Shown piece after piece: positions 1 through 12,309 of a DNA stretch of 64,000 bases (position 1 is its first letter; the number at the start of each line of letters is the position of its first letter). A program made the translations under genes and the position numbers. The notes beneath the pieces are model-generated. The model saw nothing but the letters and a program-made list of their open reading frames with translations. It was not told where the DNA came from and ran no database searches. The stretch covers positions 2,914,001 to 2,978,000 of the forward strand of contig JACCLO010000001.1 of assembly GCA_029448655.1 (NCBI GenBank). Direction: 5' to 3'. This stretch comes from Wolfiporia cocos (lineage: Eukaryota; Basidiomycota; Agaricomycetes; Polyporales; Phaeolaceae).

Positions 1-781
1 GGGAGAGAGTTGGAGCACAGTGGGACTGGCTGACAGCGACAACTCCTAAGATTGAGCTTGAAAGGGCTATCAGACGGCTTCAGAGCGAACTAGGTCAGCT
101 CTGAGACGAAGCGGATGATGTAATCGATCTGGTTGACGAGGATTCTGACATCAGAGCTCCATTCCAGCTTATTGACAGTTCGAAGGATAGGCCACGGGGG
201 AGATGGTTGCGCAGATTGATACAGTGGATACAAGCTAATGGTGACTAGAATTGCCACTATTGGTTACAGTAGCTATACTCATAAACGCTAGCGAGCATTG
301 ACAGACAATGATTGCGGTTATCTAGCGGTATTACTCATTCTGTAGGTCGGCTACCCGCCTGACCTTCCATCGTAATGAGCAGAAGGTTGGCTTATCTAGA
401 GCGTCACTTTACGTTTGCACCTCGTACAGATACAGACAGAGAAGGCCCGGCGGCGTTAAAATATGTCAGTTTCGTGGCCATACGCAGTATGCGCGGTGCG
501 TGCAAATGGGAGATGATGGTGTGCAAGCTCTCTTCTGTTCATGACAGCCTAGGGCAATACTCGTTCTCATCTCAACGATGAGTACTGTATGCGCAAATCT
601 ACTGAGAACTGAGGTTACCTCGTCGAACTCTGATAAATAACCGTGGCACTTATAGAAGTATCAACTGTTCGAGTATGATTGTGGCAGGAATATATGCCTG
701 AAACAGCCGCGTGTCCACTTCCTCCGGGCGTCGTGCCCTTATTACACGCATGTCATTGTCGATCATCTCTATTTAACAAAC
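1..781. other. Gene-poor stretch with a decayed ORF at its left edge
   Basis: No intact gene is visible. Reading + strand from about base 49, one frame gives a leucine/glutamate-rich helical stretch, a single TGA near base 102, and then an acidic segment in the same frame until about base 247. That looks like the eroded end of a coding region that starts left of the window. I cannot assign a family. The rest (about 250-780) shows only short random ORFs. Confidence 0.35.
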
Positions 782-1207
782 GTGATTGGGATGAACATCA
801 TAGTCCAATCTGAAGCACATTGGTGCCACCGTTGCCACTGTGGCACTATTGTCTGTGGTGCTTTTACGCTCATGAGACCAATGTTGAACGATCACTGCTT
901 CACGACATCGGCCACAGTACGCGCCAGCGCAATCTGCTCTGGAGGATACAAGGATCAGGGTATCACAGGATGTGTTTATAATCAGGAAATTCCACTTTAC
1001 GAGTCCCACGAAGAAGAATACCGCTGTCATTTTGCGACATTCTCGCTGCATGAAATAAGCATCCATGTGGCACAGAATGATATCGAGACATGGAAACCGC
1101 CTCATACGATCCATCCTCCTCGCAGCCTTTGTTTGCGGAGGATGATGCCTGATGAGCGTGAACTACGAAACATGTCTGCACTTGCGCAAGGCTTGCAATG
1201 TAGGTGA
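782..1207 (+). pseudogene. Decayed DUF5648-repeat protein gene
   Basis: The frame encodes 141 residues. Residues of about 38-85 keep the DUF5648 repeat pattern seen in the two intact copies in this window: a DH-x-FTTS core, then a glycine motif (GGYKDQGI), then GCVYN, then PLYE opening the next repeat. The second repeat is eroded (CHFATFS instead of DHFYTTS), the third is missing and the N-terminal AVPFLRAY motif is absent. I read it as a rel of the family rather than a working gene. DUF5648 proteins are small secreted or surface-type repeat proteins of unknown function. The surroundings (AT-rich, no neighbouring gene) fit a decaying copy. A young divergent gene is the less likely alternative. 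Confidence 0.55.
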
Positions 1208-3384
1208 AAGGCCCGATAATGCCACTATAATCTCTTTGAAGCTTCTGTTGAGCGGGAAGATGAGTGTACTGGAATTCAGGGAGTTGAGATGTCATGCAGC
1301 ATTCAGCGCGACAGAGACAGAGTAATATAACCTCTTACTTGACTGATTGCATCAGACTCATGTCTAATATCTCACGACTTCTGTCAATTATGGATGGAGT
1401 TCTCGCTATTAATGTTTCTGAGGATGGCTCACATTATCCATAGAGAGTTTGACCAATTATAATGCATTTCAAGAGATCGGAGCTAAGTCGATCTGAGCTT
1501 ATGTGACCAAATGCTTGAGGCGTCAGCCCGGTCCCATGATGTAGCTGCGCTTGGACGCCGACTAGTAATCAGCGTATACAGGTGCAGATCACAATGTCAT
1601 GACTGCCAGTGATAATACAAGTTTGCGGAATCTTCATCACCCCGCCATTCACGTCGGTCATTCTGACGGGCAGTGTAATGTCCATTTCCCGGTTCATTTA
1701 TCACAGCTTCCATGACTATGTGTGCATCTGTGCTCTGTAATCATATTTTGGGAGTCTTGTGACATAGCGCGTCCTCCAGAACATGCTTATGTGCAGACGA
1801 CACTCGTGATCTGTATGATTTGGGCAACCGTTATAGACTCCATTCAGTGTCAGTTGAGTGAATTTACAATACGAGTGTCTCTCTTCGGTTGATGGCATAA
1901 TCTTGCAGCCATTCCGGATGAAAATGATATGACGCGATTTTCTGGGCCACGTTCACGAAAAGGAAATTCCCCGATGTTGTGGTGCGGGCGGTGCGGCCTG
2001 GCAGCTTGTAGCGCTCAGCATCTGTCACTGCATGTCAGTAGAGAAGCCTGGCAGTCCTGAAAGGTGCTCATGGGGACCAATCAGGACGCTACGTTGACCA
2101 CTGTAAAGGGAAATTATGGACGCCTTTCGGAGCTGTGAGTCTTACCCGCGGCAATCCTGTACACAGATTAGGAAATTCCCTTTTTAGTTGACGCAGTCTA
2201 GAAAACACGCATTGTTATATTCACCCGGGATGGCTGTAAATTAGCTACTGAGGCACTCTGTTCTCTAACTAATGCTTTAAATTGCTTAGGAATCCGGAAT
2301 GCGCACCCTAGTCGTTCGAGCGAGCAACGGTAACTTCAGTTAAGAGCTAATTTCTTCCCTCTTCCATACATCTTTCTTCCTTTCCGTGCATCCTCAAGAA
2401 GGTCGGACACGGTATTCCGACTGTAATTTCTTTGTACAGACCTCCTGATGCTTTCCAAGCTGAGTTCGATCCAGAAGACTACGTGAAGGGGAAGCTAACC
2501 CCGGAGTTGCAGCCCACGTGAGAATTGAATGGATTTTGGGTAGTGCATCCGATTGATGATCGATGATCTTCTCCGCGAGAACTCCTTCCGCCGTTTTTCC
2601 CATGTGACTGGAAGCTCGTGCTACTATTTTGGTCTGTGGCTGACATACTAATCAAAGCTGTGCGGTCTCATCCATCCGGTATTTCTTCATACCCGATGGT
2701 CTCCATTCTGTAATTAATGCGAGGCATGTTCGCTGTCTCTCGTATTGTTGCACTCTGATCAATCTAAATTCCATGACTCGTGCATGCGCAACGGCCGCGT
2801 GGGTTCCTATGTTGTGTGGGATCTGTTGTTCGATGTAAGCACTAAACTGCTTTATGACCCACGCCAGCCCCCAGAATCGTCTTCTCAGAGCAAAACTATT
2901 GGTACGGATTTCTCCTTCTCGGGGCTAGTTCATGCCTATATCCAGATGCCATTGCTGCAATAGCTGCGACCATCTTTTCAGCGGCATTCTAGAACGTCAC
3001 ATCCTTCCACTGATTTCTTTGCCGCTGGCATAAGCTTGAGAAACTACAGTAACGATCCCAAGCCGATATTCCCCTCGCTTCATGGAGGAGAAGTGAAGTA
3101 TCACATCATATGATGTTTTGATTAGTATGCATCCGGATGCTCTCCAAACTTCGACAAACAATCATTGAGCAGCACGCGTAATGCTCGTTAAAATGGCCGG
3201 TGCTTCTCAGTACTAGTTTCTGCAGAGTATAAATCCTGACACAACGTCTGCAGATCGCCTCACAGCTCACTCTCAACCACGAGTTAGTTGACACGCCCAT
3301 AAGACTACTTCATTTGAATTCATCACATAGGTTTGCATATCCTTCACTGTGCGTTCATGGAAGCCTGACAAACGCATGCAGGTT
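1208..3384. other. Intergenic, no gene recognised
   Basis: AT-richer DNA with only short ORFs on both strands and no recognisable domains, tRNA or repeat family. Toward the right end a TATAAA hexamer at 3228-3233 lies about 155 bases before the DUF5648 start at 3385 and could be its core promoter, although that spacing is long. Confidence 0.5.
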
Positions 3385-3882
3385 ATGGCGGCTTGTGCTC
3401 CTCCCCCCGGTGCAGTTCCTTTCTTGCGCGCATACAGCCCCTCTGCTACGGACCACTTCTACACCACCAACACAACCGAGATGGATATTGCAGTTAGCTC
3501 CCTGGGCTACAGCGCTGAGGGCAACGCCGGCTACATCTACAACAACACAATAGGTCCCTTCGTGGTGTTCACCGTGGCGCTCTACCGTATGTACAGTCCA
3601 TCACGAACGGACCATTACTACACGACATCGTACACGGATCGCGAGGCAGCGATCAACGGCGGAGGCTATAACGACGAGGGAATCGCGGGATATGTGTACA
3701 ATCACAGCACGTGCTACAACATGGCCCTTTACGAAGCATACAGCTCTGCATATCCCGATCACTTCTACACTCAGAATATCTCTGAGATGGGATATGCTGT
3801 TCACAACCTCGGATACGACGGCTTGCAAATCGGTGCATATGTGCTGCCCTACTCTCCTCCCCTCCTCACAGAAGACGCTTAG
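3385..3882 (+). CDS. DUF5648 three-repeat protein (copy 1)
   Basis: Single-exon model of 165 residues. It contains three tandem DUF5648 units of about 45-50 residues. Each runs from an aromatic strand (FLRAY, ALYRMY, ALYEAY) through a DHFYTT/DHYYTTS core to a GY-x-x-EG-x-AGY(I/V)YN closing motif. The repeats resemble those attached to some bacterial and fungal lipase-like or surface proteins, and the function is unknown. I chose the ATG at 3385 over an in-frame one at 3349 because it gives a length equal to copy 2 (38762-39315) and starts just before the shared AVPFLRAY motif. No signal peptide is evident with this start, so a short 5' exon upstream is possible. Copy 2 lies 35 kb away on the same strand. 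Confidence 0.8.
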   Translation: MAACAPPPGAVPFLRAYSPSATDHFYTTNTTEMDIAVSSLGYSAEGNAGYIYNNTIGPFVVFTVALYRMYSPSRTDHYYTTSYTDREAAINGGGYNDEGIAGYVYNHSTCYNMALYEAYSSAYPDHFYTQNISEMGYAVHNLGYDGLQIGAYVLPYSPPLLTEDA

Positions 3883-4858
3883 TGACTCTGCACGAGGTGA
3901 GCTGATCTAGTTCATCTTCTCCCACCGTGAGTTTATTGTTGAGTTAATTCATTACAAAGATCAAACTTCGTGATGTCTGAGCCGTATATTCACTGCAGCA
4001 TTTCTCCATAGTGGCGTTGCTATGTATTTCTCGAGATAATCCATGATTATGTACGAAGCAGACTTATTTTGAATAAACACTCATCCTAGCGACACTATGA
4101 AGACAAAAAATCAGATTCTCAAAATGAAGGATGCGCCTTGAAGTAATCGTGCAGTGGGACCTCAGTCATTCCATATTCTTGTCGGTCTTCAATGCCACTC
4201 ACCTTCTTCACTGATAGTTAGTTTGTACTTCAACAAGTGCATGTACCGTGAATTTCTTGCTTATTCAAAATAGTGTCGCCGCGATTGGCTCAATTTAGCT
4301 GTGTCATTGATGGCCTGCTCCCTTAAATATTGTAAGCCAACATGTGAGGTACTATCACTGAGCACATGGAGCTTCATTCATACTCATTTTATCGAGTTTG
4401 ATAATTATCCTACGATTTGCGGTGACGATCGTGCCGTAACTTCTGAAAATATGATTGATACGCCTACACTTGGATTTGGCCGCGATTAGGGTTAGGGTAC
4501 TTTGCATGACTACTTAGATGTTTACCATCAATTTCGGGTAGGCGCGTCTGTTCCGCGGCGGCATCCAGACAGAAGTACAGCACCGCTGAATCACGTTGAG
4601 TTGACACTCTATATGATACTCAAACGATCATATATTGACATCCCCTGTGGTGGGTACCAGGAAGTTATCGATTTATCCTCCGTGGAGAATGTCACGTGAC
4701 ATAACTACAGAATAAACAAAGGTTAACTATCATATTATTATAACGTAGAGGACATATACGATCTACTAAGAAGCGTCAAGTCACAGGAGAACCAGCAGCA
4801 TAAAAAATAGCGTAGCCTTAGTTATAAGGCTTAACGATCATACGAGACACGGTTCGTT
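3883..4858. other. Intergenic with one telomere-like motif
   Basis: No gene recognised. A two-unit telomere-type motif (ATTAGGGTTAGGG) sits at 4485-4497, well away from any visible chromosome end. The rest is AT-rich and featureless. Confidence 0.5.
4485..4497 (+). repeat. Interstitial telomere-like motif 1 (TTAGGG type)
   Basis: Two consecutive TTAGGG units in G-rich orientation on the + strand. TTAGGG is the telomere unit of most fungi. This is too short to be a functional telomere; it could be a relic of an end fusion, break repair by telomerase, or chance. Confidence 0.6.
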
Positions 4859-5080
4859 CTACTGAACTCTGAAGTGGGAGGTGCGAACATGGGAAATCAT
4901 ATTTCCTGGAACGGATTTGTCGCAACGCTGATAATCGCTGAGACACCACTGGCATTGCCGCGCAGCTTGCAAGGTTGCTCCGTGACTTTGGAGATGGTGC
5001 CGGACTGCATCCGACGTGCAGATGACGGCTTGTCCGCATTTTGCCCATTGGCAATTCCTAGAAGACGTAGAAGAATTCAT
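4859..5080 (-). CDS. Small C2H2 zinc-finger-like protein (fragment or short gene)
   Basis: A 73-residue frame starting at the ATG at 5080. It shows a finger-like pattern, C-x4-C then about 12 residues to a histidine pair ending in LQSH, followed by a second half with CQW, a further cysteine and an SHVRTSH tail. This is the layout of the divergent paired C2H2 fingers common in basidiomycete hypothetical proteins. The second finger has irregular cysteine spacing, so a missed small intron or decay is likely. An upstream open stretch (about 5140-5430) with a TATA-like CTATAAG could hold a 5' exon. No partner genes are nearby. Confidence 0.4.
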   Translation of the reverse strand: MNSSTSSRNCQWAKCGQAVICTSDAVRHHLQSHGATLQAARQCQWCLSDYQRCDKSVPGNMISHVRTSHFRVQ

Positions 5081-7035
5081 GTTCAGTTGTAGTTTTTGAA
5101 GCAAGCCGAGGGTCTATCAGAATATTACCGTCAGGGTGATCAAGGAGTCACAGGCAGATATGAACTTACAGCTCGGAATGCAACGAAGTCGTGATGTAGT
5201 GGAAGAGGTTGGGTCTCTGCAGTAGCGAGAGCAGCATTTCTTATAGTGAAGAGTACTCTAGTGTCCAGCGGGATCCGGAGTGCTACGCTCGGGCTGTAGC
5301 GCGGAGGGCAGCTATGTGGAAAGCCAAATGAAAAGCTGATACGGAGAGCCTCCGGCGTAGCGGGGACTAACAGTGTCAGTAGTGAGTACTCCACCGAGGA
5401 CACCGGAGCTCGTCGACGCCGGCGCAAGACACGAGGATGTGTGTTGCATTCCGTGCGCGTTTTAGGATTGAGTCTGACCTTTTACGCCCACGACGCTGCA
5501 CAGCCGGCTTTACAGATAAGCATTTGAGTGTGCGTAGAAAGCCTGCAGATTGAAGTATTCATGCGCTGATGGCCCGCCTGCATGACGTGTTGCGAAAGAG
5601 TACATACACGGATAGCTTTCTGGGCGCGCAGTGAAGGATATCTGTGTCGCGCGAATGGAATGAAGAGTGTTGTGCAAGACAACAAGAGTAGTGAGATTGA
5701 TTGTCGCTCAAATTTGGCAGGCACTTCCTGAAATCTCTATTGCTCGCGATCAAAGATTAACGAGCGCATTGATACACTCTGGGTTCTCCCCCGATGGTCT
5801 GTTGGGTGGTAAGTACGATGCCAACGGAAGTCAATTACCGACGATGACGACGACGCAAGACACCGCACAGATCCATAGTTTCCTAACTGCCATCGGTGGG
5901 TCGATCCATGGATATCCGGGCACAGCCTCGTAGATATGCACACATCCACAGCTACAAGAATATCCATAAGCGTCTTTTTCACTTGTTTATGCGGATATAT
6001 GGTCATCGGTTTGCACTGCATAGCAGGAGTTCGGCCGGAGCTCATGTGGTCCTCTGGAATACTGACCTAGCGGCTATCATCGACACGCACTGCATAAATT
6101 TCTGTAGAAAGAAGGATGGGCAGGTAGGCGCTCCTTGCGGCAGAACATAGTGTAATGAGCGATTGATATTCTCCGTCGTTGACTCCTCGAAATCCTGAGA
6201 GCACCATCTTGGATGAATGTGGTACCACCCAAAGAGACGCTAATGCGGTTAGGTCAGAGCAATGCGATGGCCACTTAACTTCAAGTCAAGACACGGTAGT
6301 AGGAGTCCACCCGGGTGGAGCAAAGACCTTCATCACAGACCTTCTCTGGAATCTACGAAATGAGGCGTTGCCTCTCAGCGTGAAACCGCTATGGCGGATC
6401 CTGAAGTCACAATCAGCCAGGAGGCATCGTGTAGTGTGCGTCCAATGGGTACGCACAGCACAGTGTCGGTGACACATTCCACTAAGCATACAAGTTTCAG
6501 CCACCGAGGCAGATGGAATGAGGGCATAGGTCCCAGATACCCGGGCGGCTAGCCGCAGAATGCGCGATACAGTGCGATGCAACGCAGCTTGTATTCTGCA
6601 CCGTGCGGTTGTGTTTCTGATTGCTCAAATTTTGCGGTGGTGACGAAGCAAGTACTGGGAGAGCGCTTGATTAAATGAAGACGTAAAGCGGTACAGCCAC
6701 CCCAGCCCTAACCCTAATGTGCCACACTTTGTGCCACTGCATCATTCGACCTTCCATGGAGAGCATAGGAAACGATAAACATCGCATTACAACATTTACT
6801 AGGTAGTACACTACTCGCATACACCTCAGCCTCACTTCAAAAACTATGATACATCAATATTACTAAGAGCTTATAAGCATGGGCATATGGCCGCCCTGAA
6901 TCTGTGCAAAGTCGAAAGGTATGGCTAGTGTACATAGCCCGTAAGCAAGACAACTGGCCGGAAGGTATGATACATGTAAGCCAAAACGGGATCGAAAGTC
7001 GGTGTTGCGTAGCATTTGTAGCATCACGAAAGCGA
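5081..7035. other. Intergenic, no gene recognised, one telomere-like motif
   Basis: Nearly 2 kb with overlapping short ORFs on both strands but no domain I recognise. It holds a CCCTAACCCTAA motif at 6706-6717. Confidence 0.5.
6706..6717 (-). repeat. Interstitial telomere-like motif 2 (CCCTAA type)
   Basis: Two consecutive CCCTAA units, the C-rich strand of the TTAGGG telomere repeat, in opposite orientation to motifs 1 and 3. Confidence 0.6.
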
Positions 7036-8536
7036 TCAGCGATTGGACACACCTCCTGCACCGCCGGTCCCACGCCACAAGGGAACGCCATTCATGATGG
7101 CATCTTCTCCTATGTCAGCCGAGATAGGCTTCAGCCGCCGATCTGTGCCCTGAAACTCTACGATCCACCAAGATACTGCCCCGTCGAAGGCTTGAAATAC
7201 GCCATCTTCGCCGCGAACGACATTTCCAATTCCTAACGCTAGATAGCGTAGGGAAGGAACTGCCGTGGCCAGGCGCGTCGGCAAGTCACGAAGAATAGCC
7301 TCCTCCGTAACGACGGGTACGCCGCTGTCAAGCTCTGGTGCCACCCTCGTGCAAAGGTCATTGATGCGGATACGCAAGCACGTCAATTCAATCTGGCCCA
7401 GAAGCTGGGGAACATTTGCCTAAAACTCTATCAGCATTAGCGAAGCCGTGAATTTCCAAGAGACTCACAATCCATACAGCGAGGTTCGTCATCGATCGGC
7501 CATCGGATAGGATTAAGTCGACGAAACGCAGCCTCGACGCATTGCGTGCGAGCCCGGACCAGAAGCGGCCGACAGCCCACGTGGACGCCTCGAGCTGGAG
7601 CACCGCCGGTCCTGTGTTCTGCACAGCGGTGTGCGCGAGCGTTGCCGCCTTGTCCGCGTCCCTCTGGATGCACGAGTCGAAGCGCAGGCGCTGCACGCGG
7701 CACGCGACGTGCCAGTGCGCGAAATCCTCGGGGCGCGCGGCCAGCTCGTCGAGGCGCGGCCAGCAGTCCGTGGGCTCGTTCTGCCAGAACGTCGAGTGCG
7801 GGCTCACGCACACGTTGCGCATCGTGAGCGCGCGGATGTTCGGGAACGCGCGAACGAACATGAACATCGGCGCGCAGACCTTGATCGCGCTGAGGTGTCG
7901 CAGCGCCGGGAGGATTGGCCCGCTGACCGCGCCGGTGTTGCGCTCGTCGATGTGCCACAGCTCGAGGCTCTTCAGATTCTGAAGAGGAGCGAGCTCCGTG
8001 AAGACCTGGGGCGTGGTAAATAGGTACTCAAGCTGGCGGATCACCAGTGCGCGCAGTCGAGCGGGCTGGCGGCTCGCCACTCTCAGTGCACCCTCGGCCG
8101 TCTGCTGCAGTTCCAGCGTCTGTAAATTCGGGAGGGAGGCCAATGCTTGGCCGATGCGCGGCTCTGCGGGAAGAACCTTCTCAGCACAGGCGAGTGAGAA
8201 ATGCTGGAGGCCTTCCGCCCGCTCCAAGGTGTTAGCCAGGAGCGTAGCGGTGGAATAGTCGCCGCGCTCGACGTCGTACTCGGCCTCGATGTCGAAGGCA
8301 TGAATGGTGACGCGGAGGTGGCGCAGCCAGGTCAGGCGGCCAGGAATATCCTCGAGCAGGTACGCGCAGACGCGGCGCATTTTCTGCGGGCTGTCGAGCA
8401 GGATGACGGAGAGCGCGTGCTGCTTGGCGATGGGGTGCAGCCGCCGCACCGTCGCGGACAGCTCCAGCGCGTCGCGGGTGGACAGAAAGGACGTAATGTC
8501 TGCGAGAGCGTCGTCGTTTAGAGAGAGAATGTTCAT
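7036..8536 (-). CDS. F-box / leucine-rich-repeat-type protein
   Basis: Two-exon model: 8536-7469 and 7419-7036, with a 49-nt GTGAGT...TTTTAG intron that keeps frame (AVWI joined to ANVPQLL); 483 residues. The first 45 or so residues form an F-box (leucine/aspartate start, then a TRDALELSATVRRLHPIAK-like helix pair). The middle is leucine-rich with irregular LRR-like spacing, and the C terminus has a SWWIVEF block typical of agaricomycete F-box proteins. Such proteins recruit substrates to SCF ubiquitin ligases through Skp1. These families are large and fast-evolving in mushrooms, so the substrate cannot be inferred. Ahead of the ATG is about 1 kb of intergenic DNA. Confidence 0.85.
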
Positions 8537-9530
8537 TTCGCTTAATGGGATGTTTGGGCGAATCTGGCGGGCAACTCAGGGCGCGACAGGCCGCATAAAA
8601 AGCAGGCGGCGGGCGTGTCTGGCAGCCCAAATTTGTGATGGTCCGCCAGGGTGTGAGAGCTCGCCGTATCCGCACAACCTGAGTGGCATTCCGAGATTGT
8701 CGGCAGATGGTCGGGCGGGATTTTACCGCGGCCAGTGTGGCTGGCCCCGCCGCGCCACAGATACACAATTGCACGGCCATCTCTGCGCGTCACAACAGCA
8801 TTCTACCTTCTGCGCGGGCTTTCCAGGGCAAGAAGTGAGAATTCCGCGCAATAAACTCGGCGGTTCACGCCACGGTAGAACCGGACATTTGCACTTCAAT
8901 CAGTACTAGGCTGAGACAGAAGCGTGCGCGCGACCTCCGATGTTTTGTCTGCTTCTGCTAGCGACAAGGGCGGCCCTTCTAGTGCATGCGCGAAGAGTGG
9001 CCTGTAACTCGTCGTTTGTCGATAGCTCGGCTAGCGTCACGGCCGATCCTCGCAGTCGATCACCCTGCCTTGCCATCTGATCATCTGATCAGAAGAAGCA
9101 GCAGCAAGTCGCTTACACACGCTCGAAACACTTCTCCTTGCTTCGATTGACCTCACCCCGCCATACATATCCGTGGCGCGTCCGAGATGGTCCCTGCCTA
9201 CGCAAACGCGGACGCTATACTCGGGAGCGGGACGGCGACTAGGAACACAATAGTCCATGCAGAGACCCATATACAAATACACTGTACGACTCACAGTGCT
9301 ACAGGCGCTGGGCCACTAGGGTATACAAAAGTCCGAAGGCTGATCCGTGAACTGGGCGCGCCCAGCGGCGACATGGCGATCATGATTGACTCTGTAAAGC
9401 GAGACACTAGAACCTGGGCGTCACTGAAGGCTCGACCACCGTCCAGCGGGACGACGGACAGAACTGCGGGGATTCTGCAACCGGGATAACGGTGACTAAG
9501 TAGCCGGTGCGGTGCGTCTGAACCCACGCT
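8537..9530. other. Intergenic between the F-box and carrier genes
   Basis: Upstream region of the F-box gene and downstream region of the carrier gene. No further coding signal. A short direct duplication (CATCTGATCATCTGATCAG) lies at about 9076-9094. Confidence 0.5.
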
Positions 9531-10993
9531 CTATCCCGACCGGCCATGCACAATAGACAGGCCGACCGAACAGACGATGGCCATGAGCGGCGATAATAGG
9601 TAGGCCACAGTCATATAACCTGCGATCGGGCCCTGGTCGATGTCCACGATCTCTGCCACGTTCACGAGCAGCATCGCGGACGGCCCCGCCGGGAGAAGTA
9701 CAAGAAGGAACCTATGATAATCAAAGTTAAACCCGTTTCCGAATGAATTCAGAAGCCGCCAACCAAACAGACTCACCAGACTAAAGGATCAGCGACATAC
9801 CAGCCCCTTCCGGCGCTCAACCACACAAAAAGAATGGAAAGCGCGGGCATTGCCAGGAAGCGGACGGAAAGCACCCAGATGGTTGCGAGATAACCAGGGC
9901 TCGTGGATGGAACAAGCGCGAGTTCTGCGCCAACGGAGAAGGTTTGTAAGACGACACTTCGGAGCGCCCACAAGTCAGCTGGAGAACGTGGCGAGAGAAG
10001 GAGAAGTAGACTCACAAGATGCTACCGAGGTTCTCGACACTCTGAGTGATAGACGCGTACATGGCACCGTCCTCATCGAGAAACGCTTGATGCAGAGGAG
10101 GGATCATCTACGTAGTCAGCTACCGTCAGTGGAATGTTCAATATCCTAGCACGCTCGAGACGTACGCCGAAGATGAACGCAATAATTGCACCCACGAGGG
10201 GTGCACTCATCTGTGACCATACTGTTTTGAGAGGTTTTTCCAGAACCGCGATTGCTGCCGGCCAATGTGCGTCTGGCGTGTCAACAATTGCGTCCAGCGC
10301 ACCCTGCATTTCCCCGTCTGCATCCACACTATCTACAGCTGCGTCATAGCTGTCTAATAGCCCAACATGTTCTTCGTCCTGCACAATGGGGAGAATGCGC
10401 CCGGAGCCAGGCCGGAGTCTGTTCATATGCGCTGGGTCCACCTTGTTCTTCCCATCATCCAGCGCGAGGACGGAGGGCGCAAGCTGTAAGGTGAACACCT
10501 GCTGCACGATCGCGTTCAGCAGCAGGAGCGATTTGGCGCGGTTCATCGTCTGCTTCATAGACTCGCCACTTCCCGACAGCTGCTCAAGAACACCGGTGGT
10601 CTCGAGACTCTGCAGCAGGAGAAGAGGAAGCGCGTTCGAGTTCGGGCGACCGCATGCGATGATCGTCCAATGTTTGATGCCTAGGACGCGTTGCCCGAGC
10701 CAGCCTATGCCGTGCGCAATGATCGTGGACACGAGGCCCCACAAGGGTATAATCCAGTACCGCGAGAGCGATGATGCGGTGAGCTCCGGGCCCATTTGAA
10801 CGATGAGCAAACATGGTAGGAAGAGCGAAGTGCAGAGCTTCGAGATTTGCTTGACGGTGCGGCGGTCCACCAAACCGCGTCGTGCTGCCACATACCCGCC
10901 AAAACATGTGAGCAAGACAGATATTGTACCTTGGAGAGCACCGAGAAACGTCTGTAAGACGGTGGAATGACCAGACATCTGCAGGAGCAACAT
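9531..10993 (-). CDS. Auxin efflux carrier (AEC/PIN-like) family transporter
   Basis: Four-exon model: 10993-10166, 10107-10016, 9956-9777, 9711-9531; 426 residues, all junctions in frame. It is an integral membrane protein. An N-terminal half of about five hydrophobic helices (TVLQTFLGALQGTISV, then LFLPCLLI and a GRPNSNALPL-type motif) and a C-terminal half of about five helices (SAPLVGAIIAFIFG, FSVGAELA, LLPAGPSAMLLVN) flank a polar loop at roughly residues 170-260. Asn/Pro residues in both halves match the crossover helices of this family. Fungal members lie in the ER or plasma membrane and move small anionic metabolites; the substrate is unknown. Start 10993 is the upstream-most ATG, and the second Met (residue 6) is an alternative. 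Confidence 0.88.
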
Positions 10994-12259
10994 CCGATGA
11001 ACGTCCCGTGTTTACGACCAGAGGTTGTTCACTAAGTATGAACTCGCCGAGCCGCGACTATAACAAACGATGTGGAGAGAAACGTAAGTGGCGAACTTGA
11101 GCATTTTGAGACGACGGTGGAGTGCAACGCAGTTGACAGCCTGATGTCATGCAGCGAGGACATCCATTTCACGCTAAATTACGCAGTGTTATGTGGGCTT
11201 AGATATGTTCATTTGCCAAATCTAGGAGAACATGTACATAGGGTTAGGGTTAGGACGGCGGACCGACAAAAAATATGGCCCGCCCAGCCCGAGGGCCGAA
11301 GCGGGACAGGAAAATATTGAGACGGTGCATGAGCCGAAGCCCATACAAACCGCTGGTTCCCCCTGCGGACATGGTCGCCGTGCTATGAGAGGCCCCAACG
11401 GCCCACACCCCCGGGTACATGAAGGGAGATGTGCCATCAAGGTAAGTATGAGGTGTTCAGGTGCGCGGCCCTTGCTTATATGCTGTGGCCGCCGCGCGCA
11501 CGGACCAGCGCGTTGTTTGCCCATCACTTTGTCTGCCGCGCCGTCGCGGCGGGCGTCTCTGCACCACAAACTGCGTGTGGCTATAGACTGGTGACCAGTA
11601 AGAAGATTTGAATGCGATGTAAGATTCGTTACAATCAAAGTACTGGTATATACATACGATTGACCACTTGAGAATGTTAATCTTTGTTGTCTGACATAAG
11701 AAAGGTCCGTTGATCTACGCTGGTGACGGAGGCTGAAGCCCTGAAGACCGAGCAAGTACACTCGAGATGGAGGCACCTTGAGAGGATGACATAAGTGATG
11801 GGATACAAAGGATGGCCCAATTGGATCACGTTGTTGACAGTATATCATCTGTGCTCCTGAGGATGTCGCACAAATGAGCAACGAAGAGACAATGCTCACA
11901 TACGATGAATTGGAACATCTAGAAATGCCATTCAAATGAATAGTACAGCGGTGAATCATTTGCCGATTTGATGGATTAATGGCCGACAGATCAGCAATTG
12001 GTGCGGCGAAACCACAATGTACGCGCGGAACACGTGTGGACGGCGTGCGATGCTTTGGCCGAGGGTTAAATCGCACGCGGAAAATTAGCCTAGTAGCAAG
12101 GCGGCGCTACAGATGAGAACGATGGCCGACGTTATACTATGCACCGGGGTGGGGTGAGAGTGCAGGACCAAGAGATAAACACCAGCACAAAGACGACTTT
12201 CGGATTCTTGCGTGAATCGGAAATTTCAGGCGCATGTTAGTTACGCCATCCCCAAGATT
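10994..12259. other. Intergenic with one telomere-like motif and a long dubious ORF
   Basis: An 855-base open frame on the minus strand (11222-12076) has no recognisable domain, and its composition looks random, so I do not call it a gene. A GGGTTAGGGTTAGG motif lies at 11241-11254. Confidence 0.45.
11241..11254 (+). repeat. Interstitial telomere-like motif 3 (TTAGGG type)
   Basis: Slightly more than two TTAGGG units on the + strand. This is the third such motif within 7 kb. Confidence 0.6.
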
Positions 12260-12309
12260 TTAGTGGACGGGTACTCATCCCGAGGACCGCGGAGATGTCT
12301 GCGCCAGGA

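Noticed and set aside
1716..1898. Minus-strand frame with a TDHECRLHIS motif vaguely like a DUF5648 core
   Set aside because: Only two or three residues fit, and the glycine/GYVY closing motif is missing.
2463..2471. GTTCGATCC resembling a tRNA T-loop
   Set aside because: No matching acceptor or anticodon stem could be folded around it; a chance match.
11222..12076. 284-residue minus-strand frame
   Set aside because: No domain, random-like composition, no splice pattern, and it overlaps the telomere-like motif.
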